A stretch of DNA of 64,000 nt from JBFONV01 sp040779335 (GCA_040779335.1 JBFONV010000008.1:1-64000); one strand, 5' to 3'; shown: positions 52,523 to 62,177, numbered from the stretch's first letter. The notes: generated by a model not told the origin, from the sequence alone. Numbers and translations are program-made.

Positions 52523-53817
52523 TCGCAGTGCGTCATTTTTTTATATTGATTTTGCTCTTTTGCTTGGCGAGTCTATCGGCCGCAGTCAACGCCTACTCAG
52601 AAATTCCCGATGTTAAGTTTGTTAAACCAGACGATGTCACTAATCAAATTCCTTACTTCGACAATCGTTTTCGTATTGACGCTCAACTCGATGAGATCAC
52701 TTTATTGTTTTATCGTAAAAGCGGTACCCCGCCAATTATTTTGATCCGCCCGGATGGTACTAAATTAAAAATTGATACAGTTCCCAAAGATAGAATTGAA
52801 TGGTTTGATGATCGTTCCTTTGATTTGATTAAAATTAAAAAGCCTATGCCAGGCCCTTGGCAAGCATTAGGCGATATATTGCCTAACAGTCAGATAATGG
52901 TGGTGTCAGATGTAAGAATAGCGGTAGAGCCTTTACCTGAAATTATACTTTCGGGAGAAACGCTAAAAGTGACAGGGCAACTTTTTAATGGTGACTTAGC
53001 TATAGATACGCCAGAATTTAGAGAGGTACTCCAAGTTGACGTTGAATTTTTTAGTACTAATAATTCGGCTTATGATAACTTCGGCGCATTACCAGTACAA
53101 TTGACTACCTTTCGTGATGATGGTCGTGACTTGGATGAATATGCCAATGATAATATTTTCACTGGAGAGTTTTTGCTAAATTTTGCACCAGGAGAGTGGG
53201 TGCCTGTTTATAATATTAAATTACCGATGGCGACACGTGAATTGCGTCAAAAACCTGTTATTTTGCGACCTACGCCAATTAAAATATCAGTCGAGCATGG
53301 TAAAGATGAAACGCAAACACATAAAGTACATTTTGACATTGATCCTACCTATGTCGATCCAGACTCAATTATTATCCAAGGATCGATAACCTTTCCCGAT
53401 AGGCAAACAAACCCCTTTTCAATATTAGAAGGAACAGGCGATAAGCGTATTGAAGAATTTGATTATACTGAACCGGGGATCCACCGAATAAAAATAGGGG
53501 CTTATGGGAAAACCAAGGATGGACGAGAGTTTCGGTTAATCATGCCTGAATTTAGCTTCAATGTTGCCTTGAAACAAGACGTGATCGTTGACGAAGAACC
53601 AGAGGAAGTCTCTGACAATTCGGCGGAACTGGCGTTAAAAGAAGCACAAGAACAGGCAGAAAAACTGGCTCAGGAGCTTGAAGCTGAGCGAATGGCCGAA
53701 GAAGCCAAACAACAAGAAATAATGATGATTATTATTGTTAGCAACGTTTTGATATTAACGCTCGCGATCATTGGTTTTTTTGCCTACCGTTGGCGTAAAA
53801 ACAAGCAAGCTAAGTAA
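52510..53817 (+). CDS. TIGR03503-type membrane protein
   Basis: This encodes 435 residues. A signal sequence or N-terminal span lies at about 9-26; mostly beta-rich extracellular/periplasmic domain follows; an acidic coiled-coil-like stretch (SAELALKEAQEQAEKLAQELEAERMAEEAK) and a C-terminal membrane helix (IMMIIIVSNVLILTLAIIGFFAYRW) with basic tail end it. The layout is that of TIGR03503, a family of Shewanella/Alteromonadales of unknown role. AAAGGAGG is a strong binding site. It is coupled to dnaQ. Confidence 0.8.
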   Translation: MAKLIAVRHFFILILLFCLASLSAAVNAYSEIPDVKFVKPDDVTNQIPYFDNRFRIDAQLDEITLLFYRKSGTPPIILIRPDGTKLKIDTVPKDRIEWFDDRSFDLIKIKKPMPGPWQALGDILPNSQIMVVSDVRIAVEPLPEIILSGETLKVTGQLFNGDLAIDTPEFREVLQVDVEFFSTNNSAYDNFGALPVQLTTFRDDGRDLDEYANDNIFTGEFLLNFAPGEWVPVYNIKLPMATRELRQKPVILRPTPIKISVEHGKDETQTHKVHFDIDPTYVDPDSIIIQGSITFPDRQTNPFSILEGTGDKRIEEFDYTEPGIHRIKIGAYGKTKDGREFRLIMPEFSFNVALKQDVIVDEEPEEVSDNSAELALKEAQEQAEKLAQELEAERMAEEAKQQEIMMIIIVSNVLILTLAIIGFFAYRWRKNKQAK

Positions 53818-54036
53818 CACACAAGCGCTCGTTATATTGTTAATAGTTGATCTGGCAATGTTTACTGTCCAATTATGATATTTATTATCAATAAAATGAT
53901 GGTTAATTAAGCTCATTGTTCAGCAAATGCGCAGACGGTAAATTATATGAAAAAAGAGGTTGACTGCACTTGCTCATAACCGTATTATCTCCGCCGCATT
54001 CAACGACTTGTTGTTGAATGTCAGTGTTTATACAGC

Positions 54037-54113
54037 GGAGTGGTAGTTCAGTTGGTTAGAATACCGGCCTGTCACGCCGGGGGTCGCGGGTTCGAGTCCC
54101 GTCCACTCCGCCA
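54037..54113 (+). tRNA. tRNA-Asp (anticodon GUC)
   Basis: A 77-base gene with acceptor GGAGTGG/CCACTCC, anticodon loop CTGTCAC giving GUC, T-loop TTCGAGT and an encoded CCA. It is the first of four identical copies. Confidence 0.97.
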
Positions 54114-54139
54114 ATATAAACCTGATATCGCATTATCGC

Positions 54140-54216
54140 GGAGTGGTAGTTCAGTTGGTTAGAATACCGGCCTGTCACGCCGGGGGTCGCGGGTTCGAGT
54201 CCCGTCCACTCCGCCA
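54140..54216 (+). tRNA. tRNA-Asp (anticodon GUC), second copy
   Basis: Identical to the copy at 54037, with encoded CCA, 26 bases after it. Confidence 0.97.
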
Positions 54217-54251
54217 ATCGATGCGATTATAAGATACAAAACAAATACAGC

Positions 54252-54328
54252 GGAGTGGTAGTTCAGTTGGTTAGAATACCGGCCTGTCACGCCGGGGGTC
54301 GCGGGTTCGAGTCCCGTCCACTCCGCCA
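54252..54328 (+). tRNA. tRNA-Asp (anticodon GUC), third copy
   Basis: Identical to the other copies; the flanking sequence (AAATACAGC) is also repeated. Confidence 0.97.
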
Positions 54329-54384
54329 ATTTGTTAATATCGAGGTTAGAGTACCTAAAGCTCATCAAAACAAGTAAATACAGC

Positions 54385-54461
54385 GGAGTGGTAGTTCAGT
54401 TGGTTAGAATACCGGCCTGTCACGCCGGGGGTCGCGGGTTCGAGTCCCGTCCACTCCGCCA
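54385..54461 (+). tRNA. tRNA-Asp (anticodon GUC), fourth copy
   Basis: Identical to the other copies. The flanking AAATACAGC is shared with the third copy, consistent with tandem duplication. Confidence 0.97.
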
Positions 54462-54505
54462 CATTTACTCATATCTATGTAAGCATTCTCTGGTGATTTA
54501 ATTAT

Positions 54506-55477
54506 TTAGTTCTCGTCTATACTCATTTGAGTTAACGACACTAATTCACTACGGGTATTGATACCAAGCTTTAAATAAATACGGTATAAATGATTTGATA
54601 CCGTCGACGGTGATAGTCCTAACTGCCGTGCAATTTGTTTAAATGTACTGCCTTGACATATTCCATCGACCACCTGTTTTTCTCTTTGGGTTAATAAGTC
54701 TATCTGTGTTTTAACCCGTACCGATATTTTATATAGATCACCCATTTTTTGCTGGCTAAAGAGTAAATTCCCTAATGCAAATTCATTATTGCCGGGGATT
54801 ATTTCTAGTGGAAACACTTGGCTAGGTAACTCAGAGGAATGGGTGTCTAAAATATTAAGAAATTGCGTGCCAACGCAATGGTATATCCCTTGTGCATCAC
54901 AGATGGCACTATCATGTTTTTCATTTTCATTTTCAGTTAGTGTACTTCCGTTTAATTCAATAAATTGTCGATGTGACGCTGCTGCAAGTAGATGATAAAG
55001 CAGTCGATTTTGCACCGTTTTTTCTTCCATGGAAAAAGGCGACTCTCTATTGTACCGATATAAAGTTAACAACGTAAAAATGCCGCTACGCTCGTCTAAG
55101 TGAAAAGAGCTTAATATTCGCTCTATACCAAAAGGCTTAAAGCATTGGTGGTATAGATTAGAATTATAAAAACGTTGGTCATTTAACACGTCAGCCATAT
55201 CAACAGCATCGCCCGAATTTGCTAGTAACTGTTCAAAAATAGGGTTGATGGCAAGATGTTTTTTTAATTGTTCGAAGATATCTGGTGATACATCAAGTGT
55301 TGTTTGGGTATGAAATTTTTGCGTCGAAATATGTCCTGTCCCCCAAATAGCCCCTTCAAAACTGATCACTTGCTGTAATAAATCCAGCGCCCAATGAGAA
55401 AAATCAGCGAGCGGGATTTGTGCAGCTTGTCTATATAGCAGACTAATAAACTGATCGGGAGACATGGCATTGTTCAT
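54506..55477 (-). CDS. LuxR-type transcriptional regulator
   Basis: This encodes 323 residues. The C-terminal LuxR helix-turn-helix is LLTQREKQVVDGICQGSTFKQIARQLGLSPSTVSNHLYRIYLKLGI (about 258-305). The N-terminal 240 residues have no recognised domain; no receiver phosphorylation site or autoinducer domain is obvious. It is divergent from the FAD-dehydrogenase gene with about 115 bases between the starts, and is the natural candidate regulator of the FAD dehydrogenase and the ThDP enzyme. Its signal is unknown. Confidence 0.88.
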   Translation of the reverse strand: MNNAMSPDQFISLLYRQAAQIPLADFSHWALDLLQQVISFEGAIWGTGHISTQKFHTQTTLDVSPDIFEQLKKHLAINPIFEQLLANSGDAVDMADVLNDQRFYNSNLYHQCFKPFGIERILSSFHLDERSGIFTLLTLYRYNRESPFSMEEKTVQNRLLYHLLAAASHRQFIELNGSTLTENENEKHDSAICDAQGIYHCVGTQFLNILDTHSSELPSQVFPLEIIPGNNEFALGNLLFSQQKMGDLYKISVRVKTQIDLLTQREKQVVDGICQGSTFKQIARQLGLSPSTVSNHLYRIYLKLGINTRSELVSLTQMSIDEN

Positions 55478-55593
55478 ATTGGGTAATTTTTACTATGGTT
55501 ATTTTTTGGTGGATCAATAAAGATGAAATCGGCACCAAAGCGAACAGTAAGTCGAATTATCTTATTTAAGTAATGCTAACAGCAGGGTTGTAG

Positions 55594-57225
55594 ATGAAAC
55601 AAGCACAAAATATCTATTGTGATGCCGTGATCGCTGGTGGCGGTATTGCGGGGCTCGTTACTGCCTTGGAATTATTACAGCGAGGCCAGTATGTACATCT
55701 GGTTGATAGAGACACACCAGAGAGGATTGGTGGCCTAGCCCGTTGGGCATTTGGCGGAATGGCGTTATCGGGCACTCAACAGCAAAAGCGCATGAAAATT
55801 CCGGATGATAGTAATTTATTGCTGAAAGATTGGCATAGTTTTGCCCAGTTTGGCGAGGATGATTATTGGCCCAAAGCTTGGGCGAAAGAATATGCGCTAA
55901 ATAATCACACTATGGTCTATCAGTGGTTGCTTGATTTAGGCATGAAATTTTTACCCGCGGTAAACTGGGTTGAGCGCGGTCTGTATGTACCGGGCAATTC
56001 TGTGCCCCGTTATCATATTTTATGGGGAACTGGATGGGGATTAATTGAAACCATTCTTGCCAAATTAACACCTTACATTGAGCAGGGTTCTTTAACTGTA
56101 TACCACCAGCACAAAGTTATTCAGCCTATTTTTTCAAAGGATAAGGTAATAGCTGTCGACATTGAAAATGAATTAACTCACCGTAAGTTTTCCATTCAAG
56201 CCGCTAATGTCATCATTGCCTGTGGCGGTATAAATGGTGCTACCGAAAGAGTTAAGAAAAATTGGTATAAATCTTGGAGAACACCACCTACAGCAATACT
56301 TAACGGCGCAAATCCGATTTCTGATGGGCAGTTACATGATCGCATTGAAGAAATCGGCGGTAGCATTACTCATCAAGATAAAATGTGGAACTATGCTGCT
56401 GGTATTCCTCATCCGCAGGCTGAATTTAATGGTCATGGTGTAAGTTTGATCCCGTGTAAATCCGCATTATGGCTAGATCATAAAGGTATACGCATTGGTC
56501 CAGTCCCTTTAGTGACTGGATTTGACACCCATGATTTGTGTCAGCAGGTTGCTAAGCAAGAGCAGCCCTGGACCTGGCAGATACTCAATTGGAAGATAGC
56601 CGCGAAGGAGTTAGCCGTTTCTGGTTCACTGCATAATCCAAGCATTCGAGATAAGAAGCTATTTTCGTTTTTAAAAGAAGTGTTATTGGGTAATCATAAG
56701 TTAGTCAAACAACTTGAACAGGAATGTGACGAGTTTGTTTGTGCAGACAGTTTGGACGAACTTGTTGGCAAAATGAATGCGTTAACACAAGAAAGCTATG
56801 TATCGCTTAATACAATTAGAACGCAAATCCAGCTTTACGATGAGATGGTTTTACGCGGTACATCGCTACAAAACGATGACCAAATAAGGCGCATCAATCA
56901 TGCACGCCAGTGGCAACCTGACAAATTACGTACTTGTAAACCCGCACCGATATTAACCAAAGGTCATGGCAAACTCATTGCCATTAAATTGCAATTAATC
57001 AGTCGAAAAAGCTTAGGTGGCGTGCAAACCAATCTAAAATCACAGGTTTTAAGTACAAAAGGTGATGTTATTAGAGGCCTATATTGTGTCGGTGAAGCGG
57101 CAGGATTTGGTGGTGGCGGAGCTAACGGTCTGCGTTCATTAGAGGGCACTTTTCTGTCTGGTTGTATTTTAACGGCGAGAAAAGCGGCGTCGGCTATCCT
57201 TGAAGAAAGCGAGTCATCTAAATAA
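55594..57225 (+). CDS. FAD-binding dehydrogenase (KstD/fumarate reductase-like)
   Basis: This encodes 543 residues. Residues 10-40 carry the dinucleotide fold AGGGIAGLVTALELLQRGQYVHLVDRD, a GGLARWAFGGMA segment follows, and CVGEAAGFGGGGANGLRSLEGTFLSGCI closes the FAD site near the C terminus. Overall it matches the 'putative FAD-binding dehydrogenase' group related to 3-ketosteroid delta-1-dehydrogenases and fumarate reductase flavoproteins. The substrate is not known; by context a hydroxyacid, acyl or cyclic ketone is possible. It is followed 23 bases later by the ThDP enzyme start. Confidence 0.85.
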   Translation: MKQAQNIYCDAVIAGGGIAGLVTALELLQRGQYVHLVDRDTPERIGGLARWAFGGMALSGTQQQKRMKIPDDSNLLLKDWHSFAQFGEDDYWPKAWAKEYALNNHTMVYQWLLDLGMKFLPAVNWVERGLYVPGNSVPRYHILWGTGWGLIETILAKLTPYIEQGSLTVYHQHKVIQPIFSKDKVIAVDIENELTHRKFSIQAANVIIACGGINGATERVKKNWYKSWRTPPTAILNGANPISDGQLHDRIEEIGGSITHQDKMWNYAAGIPHPQAEFNGHGVSLIPCKSALWLDHKGIRIGPVPLVTGFDTHDLCQQVAKQEQPWTWQILNWKIAAKELAVSGSLHNPSIRDKKLFSFLKEVLLGNHKLVKQLEQECDEFVCADSLDELVGKMNALTQESYVSLNTIRTQIQLYDEMVLRGTSLQNDDQIRRINHARQWQPDKLRTCKPAPILTKGHGKLIAIKLQLISRKSLGGVQTNLKSQVLSTKGDVIRGLYCVGEAAGFGGGGANGLRSLEGTFLSGCILTARKAASAILEESESSK

Positions 57226-57248
57226 ATATAAAAATAATGGGACAAACA

Positions 57249-58976
57249 ATGCAAAAAACTGCAGCATGGCTAGTGCGATATGCACTGGAACAACTAGATA
57301 TTAAATTCACCTTTGGTATTCCTGGCGTTCATAATACCGAGATCTATGATGAGCTGGATAAATCGAATGTCATCACGCCTATTTTAGTCACTCATGAAGG
57401 TTATGGGGCATTTATGGCCGACGCAATCAGCAGAAGTAGCGATTCTACCGGTACTTTAGTCATTGTGCCCGCTGCTGGTGCCACTCATGCGGCAAGTGGT
57501 ATTGGTGAAGCGTCACTTGACGGCATCCCTATGCTAGTGATCAGCGGTGGTGTCAGAACAGATTCAGCGTTTCGTTATCAACTCCATGATATGGACCAGC
57601 ATAAAATGCTTGAGCCTATCACTAAGCAAACTTTTAAAGTGACCACTCATGAAGAAGTGGTGTCGACTATTTTTAAGGCGTATGAGGTTGCAAACGCCGG
57701 AGAGCCAGGGCCAGTATTCGTTGAAATTCCGGTGAATTTACAATTGGACAAGGGAGAGGTATCAGCACTTCCAGTTTATCAACCTCAGGTAAAAATGCTG
57801 GATGAAGATATCTCTTCATCAATAAAACAAGCCGTTCAATTACTATTGGATGCAAAAAATCCAGGAATTTTTGTCGGCTGGGGCGCAGTTGAAGCGAGTG
57901 AATATACCAGTGATATAGCAAACTTAATTAATGCACCGGTGGCAACTACTCTGCAGGGATTAAGTGCCTTTTCGGCAAAACATCCTTTACACACTGGTAT
58001 GGGCTTTGGTCCGGCAGCAGTGCCTGCGGCAACGAATGCTTTTAAAAATTGTGATTGTCTTTTGGCGGTAGGTACACGTTTTGCTGAAATTGCAACGGGG
58101 AGTTTTGGCGTTAATGTTCCTGAAAATTTAATTCATATTGATATTAATCCAAACGTCTTCAATGCAAATTATCCGGCTAAAGTATCTATTGAAGGGGATG
58201 CGAGCTTAGTGCTTGCTCAATTAGTGACTGAGTTAAAAGGTAGAGAACTACCATCACAGTCCATTTCGTTGCCACAGTCTATTCAAACAGATAAAAAGGC
58301 GTATATCGATGAATGGCTAGCGCATGACAGCAAAGATAGAGTAAATCCCGCTCTATTTTTTAACCATTTACGCACCGCAATTGCCGATGATGCGTTTGTT
58401 ATTGCTGATGATGGTAATCATACGTTTTTGAGCGCTGAATTGATGCCGTGTTATCAAGCTAAACATTTTTTTAGTCCAACAGATTTTAACTGTATGGGTT
58501 ATGCGATACCTGCTGTTATTGGCACTAAACTCGCTAATCCGAAAAACCAGGTGATAGGCATAATTGGCGATGGCGCTTTTTTAATGAGTCAAACTGAGTT
58601 GTTTACTGCATCGGCACAAAAAATAGGTGCAATCTTTACCGTTTTTAACGACGGCGAATTGGCGCAAATATCCCAAGCACAATTAACACCTTATAACAAA
58701 AAGACCTGTACCGTATTGCCTAATGTCAGACTAAAAGCGATTACTGAAGCGAGTGGCTGTCAATATCTACGCATTGAAACTAATGCTGACGTTGAGCAGG
58801 TTCTCAAGCAGGCACTTGATTTGGCCGAAAATAACATACCTGTTGTTTTAGACGTAAATATTGATTATTCGAAGAAAACTCGTTTTACCAAAGGCATTAT
58901 TGCGACGAATCTTAAACGAATGAAACTGCCAACTAAGGTGCGAATGATCAGTCGTGCATTATGGCGGAGATTATAA
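57249..58976 (+). CDS. Thiamine-diphosphate enzyme of the acetolactate-synthase/decarboxylase family
   Basis: This encodes 575 residues from ATG 57249 (GGGA seven bases upstream); ATG 57237 has none. It has the three-domain fold of ThDP decarboxylases: N-terminal PYR domain with VTHEGYGAFMADA (Glu50, catalytic proton relay), the central domain, and the PP domain with GDGAFLMSQTEL and the motif ending NDGE, a variant of the usual NNxx. It is not the biosynthetic acetolactate synthase type in context. Candidates are benzoylformate-like or 2-hydroxyacyl-CoA lyase-like. It lies beside the FAD dehydrogenase, likely the same unit. Confidence 0.82.
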   Translation: MQKTAAWLVRYALEQLDIKFTFGIPGVHNTEIYDELDKSNVITPILVTHEGYGAFMADAISRSSDSTGTLVIVPAAGATHAASGIGEASLDGIPMLVISGGVRTDSAFRYQLHDMDQHKMLEPITKQTFKVTTHEEVVSTIFKAYEVANAGEPGPVFVEIPVNLQLDKGEVSALPVYQPQVKMLDEDISSSIKQAVQLLLDAKNPGIFVGWGAVEASEYTSDIANLINAPVATTLQGLSAFSAKHPLHTGMGFGPAAVPAATNAFKNCDCLLAVGTRFAEIATGSFGVNVPENLIHIDINPNVFNANYPAKVSIEGDASLVLAQLVTELKGRELPSQSISLPQSIQTDKKAYIDEWLAHDSKDRVNPALFFNHLRTAIADDAFVIADDGNHTFLSAELMPCYQAKHFFSPTDFNCMGYAIPAVIGTKLANPKNQVIGIIGDGAFLMSQTELFTASAQKIGAIFTVFNDGELAQISQAQLTPYNKKTCTVLPNVRLKAITEASGCQYLRIETNADVEQVLKQALDLAENNIPVVLDVNIDYSKKTRFTKGIIATNLKRMKLPTKVRMISRALWRRL

Positions 58977-59068
58977 CGCTCACTCTAGGCACTGAAAAGT
59001 ACGTTGTTGATAGTGGCAGACACCTGATTTTTAAACTATTTTACAAATATCTAATAAAAAAACGCAAA

Positions 59069-59102
59069 AAGTGGTTGGACCAGTCGTTTTGTTTGTTATA
59101 CT
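59069..59102 (+). promoter_or_regulatory. FadR-like operator over a sigma-70 promoter
   Basis: AAGTGGTTGGACCAGTC (59069-59085) agrees with the known FadR operator (AACTGGTCNGACCAGTT) at 13 of 16 specified positions, one mismatch being a variant allowed in the consensus. The -35 TTGGAC (59075-59080) lies inside it, and TATACT (59097-59102) is 16 bases further on. Binding there would occlude RNA polymerase, giving fatty-acid-inducible expression of the acyl-CoA dehydrogenase. Confidence 0.65.
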
Positions 59103-59146
59103 CAAACCACATGATTTTTTATAGTCCCATAGTTAGGAGTTCAGAT

Positions 59147-60967
59147 ATGCTTAGTTATAAAGCACCGATAATGGACATTAAATTTTTAATTGAAGATGTA
59201 TTTAAGTATTACCAACATTATCAGCAATTCCCTGAATTTTCTGAGGCAACGCCAGATCTTGTCGACGCCATTTTTCAAGAATGCGCTAAATTTTGCGAAA
59301 ATGAACTGTTACCGTTAAACCAAAGTGGCGATAAAGAAGGTTGCCGTTTTGAAGATGGTAAAGTTTTTACCCCTAAAGGCTTTAAAGAAGCATACCAGCA
59401 GTACGTTGAGGGCGGATGGCAAAGCTTATCTCATCCCATTGAACATGGTGGGCAGGGGTTACCACCATCGCTTGGCATGGTTAAGTCTGAAATGATGGGC
59501 ACGGCAAACTGGTCGTGGGCGATGTATCCCGGCTTAAGTCATGGTGCGATGAATACTGTACAATTGCACGGCACAAAAGAGCAAAAAGAATTATATTTAA
59601 CGCGCTTAACTGAAGGTACTTGGACCGGCACTATGTGCTTAACTGAACCACAATGTGGCACCGATTTAGGACAAGTTAAAACTAAAGCTGTCCCTAATGG
59701 TGATGGCACTTATGATATTTCAGGTACAAAAATATTTATTTCCGCGGGAGAGCATGACCTCACCGATAATATTATCCACATAGTATTGGCAAGATTACCT
59801 GATGCTCCAGCGGGAACTCGTGGCATCTCTTTGTTTATTGTGCCGAAGATTCAAGTTGATCAAGACGGTAATCTAGGTGACGGTAATAATGTCACTTGTG
59901 GTTCTATTGAAGAAAAAATGGGCATTAAAGCGTCGGCAACAGCAGTGCTGAATTTTGACAATGCGAAAGGTGTGCTAATCGGACCGGAAAATAAAGGCTT
60001 AGAGTGCATGTTTACCTTTATGAATACCGCGCGAATTGGTACGGCGTTGCAAGGAGTTTGTGCATCAGAGCTTGCCTATCAAAATTCGTTAATATATGCG
60101 AAAGAGCGATTATCAATGCGCTCTCTAACAGGTAAGAAATATCCAGAAAAAGTTGCCGACCCTATTATCGTTCATCCTGATGTCCGTAAAATGCTGATGA
60201 CGCAAAAGGCCTTTTCTGAGGGTGGTCGTGCAATGATTTACTATACCGCTAAATTAGTTGATCAAATAGAACACGGTAAAACTGAGGAAGAGCGCACCAA
60301 TGCCGATGATAGATTAGGTTTTATTACGCCTATCCTAAAAGCTTTCTTAACGGAAGTCGGCTGTGAAAGCGCAAATCATGGCTTACAAGTATTTGGTGGT
60401 CATGGTTATATTAAAGAGTGGGGGATGGAGCAAATCGTACGCGATGCACGCATTTCTACTCTATATGAAGGTACAACAGGTATACAAGCGCTCGATTTAC
60501 TTGGCAGAAAAATCCTGTTGACTCGCGGAAAGTCATTGAAAAATTTTGCTATGGAAGTGCTAAGTTTTTGTAAAGACAAAAGTATGATTTCGAGTAGCCC
60601 TCAAAAACGACAAATGAATAAATTTATATGGCCATTAAGTAAAGCGGTAGCAAACTGGCAACAATATTCTGTTCGCATCGCTTTAAAGGCTAAAAAGGAT
60701 CGTGATTTTGTCGGCTCTGCGTCGGTCGATTATCTGATGTATTCTGGTTATATTGTTATGGCATATTTTTGGGCACAAATGGCACAATCTGCTTATGAGA
60801 AATTAGCTGGGGAGTGCGAAAATAGAGATTTTTATCGCGCTAAAATAAAAACGGCTGAATTTTATTTTGAGCGTATATTACCTCGGACTAAATCACTGTC
60901 TAAAACGATGATGGCAGATCCAAAAACCTTAATGCAACTTAATGAAGATTTACTATCATTTTTATAA
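59147..60967 (+). CDS. Acyl-CoA dehydrogenase (FadE-related, large form)
   Basis: This encodes 606 residues from ATG 59147 (AGGAG eight bases upstream); the frame extended to 58961 crosses the promoter and is rejected. It oxidises acyl-CoA to trans-2-enoyl-CoA with FAD. Recognisable are LTEPQCGTDLGQVKTKA, SGTKIFISAGEHDLTDN, GIKASATAVLNFDN, QVFGGHGYIKEWGMEQIVRDARISTLYEGTTGIQALDLLGRK, the last containing the catalytic Glu (YEGT). The C-terminal extension is typical of large ACADs. A FadR-like site overlaps its promoter and a terminator follows. Confidence 0.92.
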   Translation: MLSYKAPIMDIKFLIEDVFKYYQHYQQFPEFSEATPDLVDAIFQECAKFCENELLPLNQSGDKEGCRFEDGKVFTPKGFKEAYQQYVEGGWQSLSHPIEHGGQGLPPSLGMVKSEMMGTANWSWAMYPGLSHGAMNTVQLHGTKEQKELYLTRLTEGTWTGTMCLTEPQCGTDLGQVKTKAVPNGDGTYDISGTKIFISAGEHDLTDNIIHIVLARLPDAPAGTRGISLFIVPKIQVDQDGNLGDGNNVTCGSIEEKMGIKASATAVLNFDNAKGVLIGPENKGLECMFTFMNTARIGTALQGVCASELAYQNSLIYAKERLSMRSLTGKKYPEKVADPIIVHPDVRKMLMTQKAFSEGGRAMIYYTAKLVDQIEHGKTEEERTNADDRLGFITPILKAFLTEVGCESANHGLQVFGGHGYIKEWGMEQIVRDARISTLYEGTTGIQALDLLGRKILLTRGKSLKNFAMEVLSFCKDKSMISSSPQKRQMNKFIWPLSKAVANWQQYSVRIALKAKKDRDFVGSASVDYLMYSGYIVMAYFWAQMAQSAYEKLAGECENRDFYRAKIKTAEFYFERILPRTKSLSKTMMADPKTLMQLNEDLLSFL

Positions 60968-60997
60968 CACTTAGCCAATAAGTGAAAATAACTGAAT

Positions 60998-61039
60998 ATG
61001 ATCCCAAATGAATAGTTAGTCGTTTGGGATCATTTTTTT
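60998..61039 (+). terminator. Terminator of the acyl-CoA dehydrogenase gene
   Basis: ATGATCCCAAA/TTTGGGATCAT is an 11-bp stem followed by T-run, about 30 bases past the gene; the right arm also overlaps the stop codon of the convergent TetR gene. Confidence 0.85.
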
Positions 61040-61698
61040 AGCCCGATAACCCACGCAATAATGCGTCGAGTGAGCGCTTTTATTTCATCTATATCTATTT
61101 CCGTACTGGCGATGGCAAGATTTCGATATTCTATTTGTTGAAATAGGGTAAGCATAATATCGGCATTAATATGCGGATCGTGTTTATTAAAATAACGACA
61201 TAAACGAATAAAGGGGGCCATAAGCAATTTTCTGTGTTGCTGAGCAAGATCTCTTAACGCTGGAGTCACTTGTATTTCGGTAAACAACAATTGTTCAACG
61301 GCGAGTGCTATTGGCCGATCTTTCAGTTGATTAACTAAATATTGAGCCGACATTTGGGCCAAAACATCGCGTAATTCCTCTTTAGTGCTCACTTTCCTAA
61401 GACTTGCTTTCTCGAAGCCCTCAATATATTCAAACGCTTTTTTCCACGCCAAACTGCCATCATGCGTAACATGAATTGAGTTTAACACGAAGGCTTGATG
61501 GATAAGCGCCTGGATATCTTTAAAGTAATAAGTAGTTAACGAGAGTTGGATGTTGGCTTGGCTTGCAATAGCGCGATGAGTTGTCCCTTTTATGCCATGG
61601 GTAGCAAGCACTTGGATGGCAGCTTCTAATATAAGCTCCTTGGTTTGTTCACCTTTTGATTTAGGCTTAACCGAATTATTTTCTACAACTAAAGACAT
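61030..61698 (-). CDS. TetR/AcrR-family regulator
   Basis: This encodes 222 residues. The N-terminal helix-turn-helix is TKELILEAAIQVLATHGIKGTTHRAIASQANIQLSLTTYYFKDIQALI (about 20-66). The C-terminal ligand domain is of unknown specificity. It is convergent with the acyl-CoA dehydrogenase gene, its stop lying in that gene's terminator, and upstream of rhodanese. By position it may regulate fatty-acid genes. Confidence 0.9.
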   Translation of the reverse strand: MSLVVENNSVKPKSKGEQTKELILEAAIQVLATHGIKGTTHRAIASQANIQLSLTTYYFKDIQALIHQAFVLNSIHVTHDGSLAWKKAFEYIEGFEKASLRKVSTKEELRDVLAQMSAQYLVNQLKDRPIALAVEQLLFTEIQVTPALRDLAQQHRKLLMAPFIRLCRYFNKHDPHINADIMLTLFQQIEYRNLAIASTEIDIDEIKALTRRIIAWVIGLKK

Positions 61699-61817
61699 AA
61701 AAAGTTTAAATCAATACAACAAGTAATAGTTAAGCTAACGCTTTTATCGCCTTTTTACAAACACTTAATTGCTTAGTTATATATGGTTACCTATTATATC
61801 AGATGCTAGATCTAAGA

Positions 61818-62177
61818 CTACGCGTGTATCGAGATATACTCACTATAAAGATTGTCAAATGGACAACTAATGACATTGACATTGGTATAACCTAAACGCT
61901 GCAATTGCTCCGCAGCTAAAATAGCGCGACCGCTAGTGGCACAATGAATGAATATATCGGTATGTGCTGACGGGTAACGATTAACCATTTGCATTTCAAG
62001 GACACCACGGGGAATGTTAATAGCCCCTGGAACCGCTTTTTCATTGAACTCACTAGGCTCTCTAACATCTATTAGGATGCCGTTACATTGGTTACATTTC
62101 TCTAAGGCGTCTTTAGCGACTAAGGTAGTGATATTTTCTCTGGCAAGAGCGATTAATTCAGGAATAGTTTTTAGCAT
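61818..62177 (-). CDS. Rhodanese-domain protein
   Basis: This encodes 119 residues: a single rhodanese domain with ILIDVREPSEFNEKAVPGAINIPRGVLEMQM and the active-site loop HCATSGRA (Cys near 79). Such proteins move sulfur or act as phosphatase-like folds; the substrate is unknown. A CxxC motif (CNQC) is near residue 28. It lies between the TetR gene and fadE. Confidence 0.85.
   Translation of the reverse strand: MLKTIPELIALARENITTLVAKDALEKCNQCNGILIDVREPSEFNEKAVPGAINIPRGVLEMQMVNRYPSAHTDIFIHCATSGRAILAAEQLQRLGYTNVNVISCPFDNLYSEYISIHA

Noticed and set aside
54159..54368. Minus-strand open frame of 69 residues across the tRNA-Asp cluster
   Set aside because: It is antisense to tRNA genes; its WTGLEPATPGVTG-type sequence is a familiar artefact of tRNA-Asp reading frames.
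58961..59146. N-terminal extension of the acyl-CoA dehydrogenase reading frame
   Set aside because: It crosses the FadR-like operator and promoter and has no ribosome binding site; ATG 59147 with AGGAG matches the family start.
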